64,000 bases of DNA from Pseudocolwellia sp049933045 (lineage in GTDB: Bacteria > Pseudomonadota > Gammaproteobacteria > Enterobacterales > Alteromonadaceae). Location: positions 248,001 to 312,000 of the forward strand of contig NZ_CP187926.1 of assembly GCF_049933045.1 (NCBI RefSeq), given 5' to 3'. Both the position numbers and the translations under genes were made by a program. Position 1 is the first letter of the stretch; the number at the start of each line of letters is the position of its first letter. Below, one piece after another: positions 56,962 through 64,000 of the stretch. The notes under the pieces were generated by a model that was not told the origin of the DNA, made no database searches, and saw nothing but the letters and a program-made list of their open reading frames with translations.

Positions 56962-58017
56962 ATGAATGACAATAAAGAAAAAGCACTTTCTGCTGCGTTA
57001 AGTCAAATAGAACGTCAATTTGGTAAAGGCTCAATTATGAAATTGGGTGATAACCGTAGTATGGATGTAGAAACAATTTCTACAGGCTCTTTAGGGTTAG
57101 ATATTGCACTAGGTGCTGGTGGCTTACCTTTAGGACGTGTTGTTGAGATATACGGTCCTGAGTCGAGTGGTAAAACAACATTAACACTTGAAGTTATCGC
57201 AGAAGCGCAACGTAACGGTAAAATTTGTGCTTTCGTTGATGCTGAGCATGCACTTGACCCAATTTACGCTGAAAAATTAGGTGTAAACATTAATGAATTA
57301 TTAGTTTCTCAACCTGATACAGGTGAGCAAGCTTTAGAAATTTGTGACATGTTAACGCGCTCTGGTGCTATTGATATCATTGTTGTCGATTCAGTTGCTG
57401 CACTTACTCCTAAAGCTGAAATTGAAGGAGACATGGGTGATTCACATATGGGTCTTCAAGCGAGAATGTTATCGCAAGCAATGCGTAAGTTAACGGGTAA
57501 CCTAAAACAATCAAATACTATGATCATCTTTATCAACCAAATTCGTATGAAAATTGGTGTAATGTTTGGCTCTCCTGAAACAACTACAGGCGGTAATGCA
57601 TTAAAGTTTTATGCTTCTGTACGTTTAGATATCCGTCGTATTGGTGCTGTTAAAAATGGCGATGAAATCGTAGGTAACGAAACTCGCGTTAAAGTTGTTA
57701 AAAACAAAATTGCACCTCCATTTAAGCAAGTTGAATTTCAAATATTATACGGTAAAGGTATTAACAGTTTAGGTGAGTTAATTGACCTTGGTGTTAAACA
57801 TAATATGGTTGAAAAAGCTGGTGCATGGTATAGCTACAAAGGTGATAAGATTGGCCAAGGTAAAGCTAACTCAGTTAAATTCTTAGAAGAAAATACGGCT
57901 ATTGCTAAAGAGTTAGATACACGTTTACGTGCAGAGTTATTAACTAAGCCACAAGCTGAAAGTGAAAAAGCAGCTAAAGCAGAAAAAGCAGCTAAAGCTG
58001 AAGAAGTAGCAGAGTAA
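56962..58017 (+). CDS. recA: RecA recombinase
   Basis: This 351-aa protein has Walker A GPESSGKTT, the LexA/DNA-binding loop regions EIEGDMGDSHMGLQARMLSQAMRKL and INQIRMKIGVMFGSPETTTGGNALKFYASVRLDIRR, and an Ala/Glu/Lys-rich tail (EKAAKAEKAAKAEEVAE). ATG 56962 with TGGAG upstream is the standard start; an in-frame upstream extension (56878) would run through the promoter. No recX follows, unlike many relatives; the next item downstream is a terminator and a repeat element. Confidence 0.98.
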   Translation: MNDNKEKALSAALSQIERQFGKGSIMKLGDNRSMDVETISTGSLGLDIALGAGGLPLGRVVEIYGPESSGKTTLTLEVIAEAQRNGKICAFVDAEHALDPIYAEKLGVNINELLVSQPDTGEQALEICDMLTRSGAIDIIVVDSVAALTPKAEIEGDMGDSHMGLQARMLSQAMRKLTGNLKQSNTMIIFINQIRMKIGVMFGSPETTTGGNALKFYASVRLDIRRIGAVKNGDEIVGNETRVKVVKNKIAPPFKQVEFQILYGKGINSLGELIDLGVKHNMVEKAGAWYSYKGDKIGQGKANSVKFLEENTAIAKELDTRLRAELLTKPQAESEKAAKAEKAAKAEEVAE

Positions 58018-58072
58018 ATTTAAATAACTAACCTCAACTCGGGTTAATGAATTTAATAACTCTTTCAAATAA

Positions 58073-58100
58073 AAATCTCGGCATGTCCGAGATTTTTTTT
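58073..58100 (+). terminator. Terminator of recA
   Basis: aaatctcgg / ccgagattt around a short loop is followed by a run of T. Confidence 0.94.
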
Positions 58101-58183
58101 GTGTAAAATTTGATTGAGTACGATGGATTTAAGGAAGCGTACTTGGTACTTACTCAGCAGGTTTATGATAATAAAAGTAGTAA

Positions 58184-58544
58184 TACCAAACGGATTAATT
58201 TATTGAGCAACTTAGAGCTACATTAGCAAGCTTAGAACAAGCAAAATTGATTAAACATAGTTATTCTATATTTTTTTAATTTTTTGATGTTATCAGTTTG
58301 CTAATGAGCTCCCGAAGGGCGAGAATTTAAAGGCTCATATGCCGCATTATTGATTTTGACAAGGTTCCTACATGGATGTAGGACATTAGGGTAACGCAGG
58401 AGCAGTTACCGAGAATAACCATTCTCTTCAATCAATGCCTCGCCTACATGGATGTAGGTGCTTAGGTTCAGTCTGGAACTATGAACCTGTGCCTCTAAGC
58501 CTTTAAATTTTCGCTAAGTGAGCAATAAATTAATCCGTTTGGTA
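58184..58544. repeat. MITE-like element with nested inverted repeats
   Basis: The 361-bp stretch has terminal arms taccaaacggattaatttattg (58184-58205) and its inverse at 58523-58544. An inner pair gcgagaatttaaaggct (58319-58335) matches inverted 58498-58514 at 16 of 17 positions. Two copies of the hairpin cctacatggatgtagg lie at 58367-58382 and 58443-58458. No ORF of note lies inside. The layout is that of a non-autonomous element. Its core resembles a module in the array next to 5S (see repeat at 20383-21119). Confidence 0.8.
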
Positions 58545-58733
58545 TAATGCTATTTTAGGTTTTTAATCATTTATATCAGGATGACAAGAAAATAATCGAA
58601 CTTATTTTGGATATAATAGTTTGTTTTGAGGCCGTTATTAAAACTTAAAACGAGGAACTAAGTATCGTTATAATCGATACTTAGTTCCTGTTTATAAGAT
58701 AATTTAACCTTATTGGTTTAATTAAATGTACTG

Positions 58734-59354
58734 CTAAAGTTTTTGTATTTTTTCAACCAGTTGGTCGGTTGGCATTACCACACCATACTTCGCATTTATG
58801 TCATGTAAAGCTGCACTTTGAGCTTTGAGATTACGGTCACCGCAAGCTTCAGGAGCTACAAATACTGGGAAGTTATATTGTAATCCATCTACAGCTGTGG
58901 CTCTTACACAGCCGCTGGTAGTTAAACCTACTACTATGATTGAATCTACAGAGTCATTACACAACTTCTGATAAAGTTCAGTTTTAAAAAAAGCACTTGG
59001 CCATTGTTTCTCTATTACTGGCTCATCATTTTTTTTACTTAATCTAGGGTCTATCTCAACCCAATGGCTAGATGCTTTAAGTATATTAAGATCTGGTAAT
59101 CGAGTACGAAATACACTTGCAATCTCCTCATCATGATAAACAACACTTGTAAAATAAACAGGAAGATCTTTAAGTCTAAATAGATCAAGTAATTTTCTTG
59201 TTTGGTCTACTTGTGAGCTAAAGTTCCCACCAAGAGGGCTGTTGGGATGAGTAAAGCCAAGTGACATGTCAATAATAATAAGGGCGGGGCGTATGCCCAA
59301 CCCTACAGTACCAACAGCCAAATCATGATCCCTATGTTTGCTATGTATGTTCAT
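58734..59354 (-). CDS. Isochorismatase-family amidohydrolase, N-carbamoylsarcosine amidase-like
   Basis: This 206-aa cysteine hydrolase has the triad Asp29 (ALIIIDM), Lys116 (EKQWPSAFF) and Cys149 (GLTTSGCVRATAVDG), equivalent to N-carbamoylsarcosine amidohydrolase. It follows hyuB by 16 bp. In N-methylhydantoin breakdown the ATP-dependent hydantoinase makes N-carbamoylsarcosine, which this type of enzyme would convert to sarcosine, CO2 and ammonia. Other carbamoyl-amino-acid substrates are possible. Confidence 0.85.
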   Translation of the reverse strand: MNIHSKHRDHDLAVGTVGLGIRPALIIIDMSLGFTHPNSPLGGNFSSQVDQTRKLLDLFRLKDLPVYFTSVVYHDEEIASVFRTRLPDLNILKASSHWVEIDPRLSKKNDEPVIEKQWPSAFFKTELYQKLCNDSVDSIIVVGLTTSGCVRATAVDGLQYNFPVFVAPEACGDRNLKAQSAALHDINAKYGVVMPTDQLVEKIQKL

Positions 59355-59370
59355 AATGTCCTATTTGATG

Positions 59371-61236
59371 CTAAGTACGAGATTTTACAAATCGTGGTGT
59401 TTCTGGTGCAGGAAGTCCTGTTTCTTCCAAACATCTTGCTTTAATTTCTTCGATAGTTCCGCCGAAATCAAACAGTTGTGTTTCACCTCTTTGCTCCGTT
59501 AATGATGCACGCAGTTCAGCTGTTTTTACTTCATCTACCTTATTATCAATGATAACAACGCCGTATCGTTTAGCTCCTTCAACAGACACTAATTCACGTT
59601 TAACATCATTTAATACATCATTGGCATCACGCAAGTATGGGTCACCCCAGCCGCCGCCGCCCCATGTGTTAAAGTATAGTAAATCACCTTTTTTAACCTT
59701 AATACCATCACATTTTGCAGGTAAGATTTCTCGTGTTCCATCAGCACGTTCTAGTATTTTAGTTGAGCGCTGTCCTGGTGTTCCGCCATTTACACCCCAT
59801 GGATAAGTTAACCAACGCTCGTCATGAATCGCAATGCTGCCATCATTTAAAAATCTATAGCCAACAGATAAACCATTCCCACCTCGGTGTAAGCCCGCAC
59901 CACCTGAATCAATAATAGTGCTATAGTTTTCAATACGTAATGGAAAATATGCTTCTATAAATTCATTAGGTACATTGGTAAAGCCTGGCCATAAAGAATG
60001 CCCATCAGGACCATCACCGATTGGACGTCCAGGGATCCCACCAAAACCTATTTGGAATAGTTGGAACCATTCGTCTTTATCATCATAACCAGAGTAGAAC
60101 AAGTGAGGAGAGTCTGAGAAGCCTGCAGCATTCATAGCTTCAGGAGCGCCTTGACCTAACAATCCACCCATAACATCAAAAATACGACCTAATGCATGTG
60201 TACGACCAGAAAGTGCAGCAGGGAAACGAGGTTTAAGTAAGCTACCTTCTGGAATATGCACATCAACTAAATCATAAAAACCATCGTTGAAAATTATTTG
60301 TGGATCAACCAAGTTAATAGTGAATGAGCCGAAGAACATTTTGAACATATCTTCGCTCATATAAAAGTTTATAGAGCTTTGTGCTTGAGGATCTGTGCCT
60401 TCAAAATCAAATATTGCACGACTACCTTCACGCCACATTTTACATTGAATTTTATATGGTCCCATTCCCACGCCATCATCACATACATAATCAACAAAGG
60501 TACGTGGCTCTTCAGGAATAAGCATTTTAATAATGGCTTCCATCGCAACATGGTTACGCTCTAGCATAATTTCCATAGTTGAATAGAAAACGTCATCACC
60601 AAATCTGTCTGCTATTTCAACACATCGTTTAGCTGCGGTATTACATGCTGCAACAAGTGCATTAAGATCAAACCTGTTCCACTGTGGAGTACGTACGTTA
60701 TGTAAAATCAAATCCAAAATACTTGATTGTAATACGCCTTTTTTATAAAGCTTAGTTGGAGGTATGCGAATACCTTCTTGAAAAATGCTTTCCGCTTTAA
60801 TAGGAATAGAACCAGGAACCATACCGCCATTATCAGACATATGACCAAACATGGCAGACCAAGCAATATGACGCCCATTTCTGAAAATTGGTACTAAGAC
60901 GATCCAATCGGGTAAGTGAGAAACCGCAGCATTAGTCATATACGGATCATTGGTTAATATCACATCGCCTTCTTCTAGCTCACCTTCGTAAGCTTCCAAG
61001 AAACCATGAATGAATGAACCAAATTGACCAACAACCATTTTACCGTCTTTGTTAGCAATCATCGGAAAGCAATCGCCTTGCTCACGTATACCTGGACTCA
61101 TCGCTGTTCTAAAAAGTACGGCATCCATTTCTTCACGAACATTGCTCAGAGCATTTTCAATAATATCCACATTCACAGTTGGAACATCAACAATTTGTAA
61201 AGGAGAGTTATTTGTTTGTATTATTTTTTGAGTCAT
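59371..61236 (-). CDS. hyuB: Hydantoinase B/oxoprolinase family subunit (HyuB-like)
   Basis: The 621-aa product starts with VPTVNVDIIENALSNVREEMDAVLFRTAMSPGIREQGDCF and contains GEGDVILTNDPYMTNAAVSHLPDWI-like and RGGNGLSVGYRFL blocks typical of HyuB. With HyuA it forms an ATP-dependent hydrolase of cyclic amides such as N-methylhydantoin or 5-oxoproline. It lies 12 bp after hyuA. It might also be part of a carboxylase-type relative, but the amidase neighbour favours hydantoin chemistry. Confidence 0.9.
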   Translation of the reverse strand: MTQKIIQTNNSPLQIVDVPTVNVDIIENALSNVREEMDAVLFRTAMSPGIREQGDCFPMIANKDGKMVVGQFGSFIHGFLEAYEGELEEGDVILTNDPYMTNAAVSHLPDWIVLVPIFRNGRHIAWSAMFGHMSDNGGMVPGSIPIKAESIFQEGIRIPPTKLYKKGVLQSSILDLILHNVRTPQWNRFDLNALVAACNTAAKRCVEIADRFGDDVFYSTMEIMLERNHVAMEAIIKMLIPEEPRTFVDYVCDDGVGMGPYKIQCKMWREGSRAIFDFEGTDPQAQSSINFYMSEDMFKMFFGSFTINLVDPQIIFNDGFYDLVDVHIPEGSLLKPRFPAALSGRTHALGRIFDVMGGLLGQGAPEAMNAAGFSDSPHLFYSGYDDKDEWFQLFQIGFGGIPGRPIGDGPDGHSLWPGFTNVPNEFIEAYFPLRIENYSTIIDSGGAGLHRGGNGLSVGYRFLNDGSIAIHDERWLTYPWGVNGGTPGQRSTKILERADGTREILPAKCDGIKVKKGDLLYFNTWGGGGWGDPYLRDANDVLNDVKRELVSVEGAKRYGVVIIDNKVDEVKTAELRASLTEQRGETQLFDFGGTIEEIKARCLEETGLPAPETPRFVKSRT

Positions 61237-61248
61237 TGTTATCTCTTC

Positions 61249-63309
61249 TTAATTTTCTGGGTTAATAAGGATATTACCAACAGTATCTACCTGAGCTTTA
61301 TACCCTGGTAAAAGAACAGTAGTAGAGTCCATTTCACAAATAATGGCAGGGCCTGATAGCTCTAAATTTGTACTCATCTTATTTCGATCATAAATCGGTG
61401 TTGGATAGTACTTTCCTTCAAAGTATATTTGGCTGTCAGCCATTTTACAGTCGTCTAAGGAGTTTGCTCTTTGACTTTGAGGCATCATAGGTAATTCGCC
61501 GCCACTTGCTGTAGCAATAGCACGGAGCATGATAATTTCATGACCTGATTCCAACGCAAAAGTAAATAATTGAGTATGTTCATTATCAAACTGTGACTTA
61601 AGGCCTTCTATGCCTTTTTCTTGTAAATCTGATAATGTAAATTCAACAGATAACTGAAATGCTTGTCCCGTATATCTTAAGTCTGCTTGAAAAGATATTT
61701 CTTGATTTGATTGAGGAATGCCATCTGCAATAAGTGTAGCGCTGGCTCTTTCTTGTAATTCATTTAAAGCATTTGCTAATTCGTCTTTAGATGTGTCTTC
61801 TAGTAATTTAACGAATGTTTTTGATGCTTCATCTCGTACCTGAGTTGTCGCATCGCCATAAGCACATAATACGCCAGGGCCAGGAGGAATGATGGTTGGC
61901 CAAGCTTGAGTTAAAATTCCGAGTGCGTTGGCATGCAATGGACCTGCACCACCAAAACCAACAAGTGCGAAATCTCTAGGATCGAAGCCTTGTTCTACCG
62001 ATACTAATCTTAAGGCGCCAAACATTGCTTCATTGGCTATTTTAAGAATACCTTCAGCAGCTTCTTCCACAGATAATCCCATAGGTTCTGCAACTGTTTT
62101 AACAGCCGCTACAGCAGCAGCTTTATTGATGGCCATTGCACCACCCAGTTGAACGTCTGAAGGTAAATAACCTAATACAACATTCGCATCACAAACCGTT
62201 GGTGCTGTTCCGCCTTTCATATAAGCAGCAGGGCCAGGTTTAGCTCCAGCAGATTCAGGCCCAACTCTTAAAGCTTTAGTAAGTTCTGGAACAAAAGCGA
62301 TAGAACCACCGCCAGCTCCTACTGTACGAACGTCAACAGAAGGTGCGCGTACAGTTACATCAGCAACACGAGTTTCTCTTCTAACGCGAGCTTTTGCATT
62401 TTGAATAAGTGCTACATCTGTTGAGGTACCACCCATGTCGAAGGTGAGAATGTCTTTGAAACCCGCTTTTTGGCAGAAATGTATAGCACCTGAAACACCA
62501 CCGGCTGGACCAGACATTAGAAGGTTCACAGGGCTTTCAGCTGAAGATCTAGCTGAAGCTAAACCACCATCAGAACGTAAAATCGAAAGATGTAAATCAT
62601 CTCCCATTTTGTCCATTAATGAACGGCTTAAGTTGTCAACGTAACGTGCAACTTCTGGACGTACATAGCTGTTAACTATGGTTGTTTCAGTACGTTCATA
62701 TTCTTGCATTTCAGGAACTAGGTCGGTAGATATAGAGATAGGAATGTCGGTAAATATTTCTGCGGCAACTTCTTTTGCACGTTGCTCATGACTGGCATTT
62801 AAGTAGGAGTTAATAAAACAAATGGTTAGTGCTTCAACTTCACCTGTGCTTTTTAATTTTTCGAGTTGTATGCGTAAACTGTCTTCATTTAAAACATCAA
62901 CTATTTGTCCATTCGCATCAATTCTTTCATCTGCTTCAATAGTTAATTCAAGTGGAGCGAGTAATGGCTTTTTCAAGAAACTTACCCAGGCACCCAAACC
63001 ACCAGGACAGAAAGAGCGGGCAACTTGCAAAACTTGTTTATAACCTTTAGTTGTTATTAAACCTACTTTTGCCCCTTTGCCAGTTAATACAGCATTAGTG
63101 GCGACTGTTGTGCCATGCATAACACGGTCTATGTTACTAACATCAATACCTGATTGTTCACATATTCTTGCTATACCATTTAACACTCCAACGGATGAGT
63201 CTTCTGGTGTTGAGGGAACTTTTGCTGTGAAGGTTTCACCATTGACTTCATTAATGAGAAGCAGGTCGGTAAAAGTTCCACCTACATCTACGCCTAATCG
63301 ATAACTCAT
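61249..63309 (-). CDS. hyuA: Hydantoinase A/oxoprolinase family subunit (HyuA-like)
   Basis: The 686-aa product has the ASKHA-type ATP-binding start YRLGVDVGGTFTDLLLI, VMHGTTVATNAVLTGKGAKVGLITTKGYKQ, SGPAGGVSGAIHFC and FDMGGTSTDVALI, all typical of HyuA. It is the first gene of hyuA-hyuB-amidase. TGGAGTGCAGT precedes the ATG. No hydantoin transporter or regulator is inside the window. Confidence 0.93.
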   Translation of the reverse strand: MSYRLGVDVGGTFTDLLLINEVNGETFTAKVPSTPEDSSVGVLNGIARICEQSGIDVSNIDRVMHGTTVATNAVLTGKGAKVGLITTKGYKQVLQVARSFCPGGLGAWVSFLKKPLLAPLELTIEADERIDANGQIVDVLNEDSLRIQLEKLKSTGEVEALTICFINSYLNASHEQRAKEVAAEIFTDIPISISTDLVPEMQEYERTETTIVNSYVRPEVARYVDNLSRSLMDKMGDDLHLSILRSDGGLASARSSAESPVNLLMSGPAGGVSGAIHFCQKAGFKDILTFDMGGTSTDVALIQNAKARVRRETRVADVTVRAPSVDVRTVGAGGGSIAFVPELTKALRVGPESAGAKPGPAAYMKGGTAPTVCDANVVLGYLPSDVQLGGAMAINKAAAVAAVKTVAEPMGLSVEEAAEGILKIANEAMFGALRLVSVEQGFDPRDFALVGFGGAGPLHANALGILTQAWPTIIPPGPGVLCAYGDATTQVRDEASKTFVKLLEDTSKDELANALNELQERASATLIADGIPQSNQEISFQADLRYTGQAFQLSVEFTLSDLQEKGIEGLKSQFDNEHTQLFTFALESGHEIIMLRAIATASGGELPMMPQSQRANSLDDCKMADSQIYFEGKYYPTPIYDRNKMSTNLELSGPAIICEMDSTTVLLPGYKAQVDTVGNILINPEN

Positions 63310-64000
63310 ACTGCACTCCAGTTTATCTGTTACTTAATGGGGTTATATTTTTAAATATATTGTTTGTTCTCTGCTCGTTGTAATTGTTATTTATGTAACG
63401 CTAAGATTATTGTTTTATTTATAGCTGTTTATTTATATTGATTTAACTGCATTTGATGGATGCTGAAGTTTAAATTGCATTTGATATGCCAAGTTAGTCT
63501 ATTTGGTTTTAACTTATTGTTTTTTAATGTGTATGTCGATATTTTCGTTTTGTTCGTTAATGTTTTAACCCTATAACAAGAGAAATCCCATTTCATAATG
63601 AAATATATTTTTCAATATAAACCAAATTGAAATTATTGATTTGTGTCAGCTCACCAGAGTAGGTTTTATAAATTATTGATTTAATATCGTTAAATATAAA
63701 GAGCTAGGATTTAGTGTACTGAAGTAATTATTTGATTTTTCATATTGGAATATAATTTACTGAATTTTACATGATGTGAAATGTTTATATCTCTATGAGG
63801 AGTAGCGAAGAGTTAGATTAGGGATAGATAATAATGAGTATTGAGCTTTAAGAAAATGGTGATGTTAAGCCACCTTTGCTAGATAAATACTCATATGACA
63901 AAGGCTTTGTTTCATAAGGTTTTAGAACTTTATAAAAGGAGTTTTAGATGTTGTTAACATAATTTTAAAACTCACAACATCTGGTATTAAATAATGCTAA
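63310..64000. other. Gene-free AT-rich region upstream of hyuA
   Basis: I see no credible coding frame. A perfect short palindrome atttcat-a-atgaaat is at 63590-63604 and could be an operator for the hyu genes. Nothing else is recognised; the next gene presumably begins beyond the window. Confidence 0.4.

Overview
This window looks like chromosome from a low-GC marine gammaproteobacterium of the Alteromonadales, most probably Colwelliaceae (Colwellia/Thalassotalea-like). The evidence is the 16S sequence, the ampE-pdhR-aceEF-lpd gene order, a PEP-CTERM protein, TonB-dependent uptake, PsrA-type control of ETF genes and strong AT bias. This placement comes from reading alone; no database search was run.

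Layout. 1-8.4 kb: end of ampE, then the pyruvate dehydrogenase locus pdhR-aceE-aceF-lpd with a PdhR operator and a lpd terminator. 8.4-10.3 kb: a lipoprotein gene whose 3' end is interrupted by an IS200/IS605-like element, followed by decayed coding remnants. 10.3-14.1 kb: a PEP-CTERM exported protein and a large secreted S8 protease. 14.1-20.4 kb: a complete rRNA operon (tandem promoters, 16S, tRNA-Ala, 23S, 5S, terminator). 20.4-21.1 kb: a tandem array made of the 5S tail, terminator and spacer. 21.1-28.2 kb: exbD, rbgA, a HIT protein, a double-receiver protein, yciH, and divergent etfBA / ETF-ubiquinone oxidoreductase with two PsrA-type operators between them. 28.3-33 kb: small HNH protein, a MetJ-box-linked operon (MetF paralogue, DsbA-like, small ORF), an RsuA-like synthase, a frameshifted YgjP-like metallopeptidase and a SpoU methyltransferase. 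33-34.6 kb: an orphan MlaC-like protein and a TetR regulator with matching operators. 34.7-42.2 kb: a sigma54-linked catabolic module (VOC protein, a 34-aa coupled ORF, PrpR-type activator, TonB receptor, class III CoA-transferase, HMG-CoA-lyase family protein). 42.3-50 kb: DEAD helicase, peptide deformylase, MFS transporter, aldehyde dehydrogenase with divergent AraC regulator, yegD. 50-56.4 kb: secreted peroxiredoxin, PLA2-motif lipoprotein, and a periplasmic binding protein-histidine kinase pair facing a double-REC/PAS/GGDEF/EAL protein. 56.4-58.1 kb: recA with an SOS box. 58.2-58.5 kb: a MITE-like nested inverted repeat. 58.7-63.3 kb: hyuA-hyuB-amidohydrolase operon for (N-methyl)hydantoin-type compounds. 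63.3-64 kb: no gene seen.

The most unusual items are the sigma54/PrpR module with its small translationally coupled ORF, the 5S-tail array that shares a core with the MITE-like element near recA, the MetJ operator in front of a MetF paralogue/DsbA-like operon, and two proteins with receiver domains altered at the phosphorylation site.
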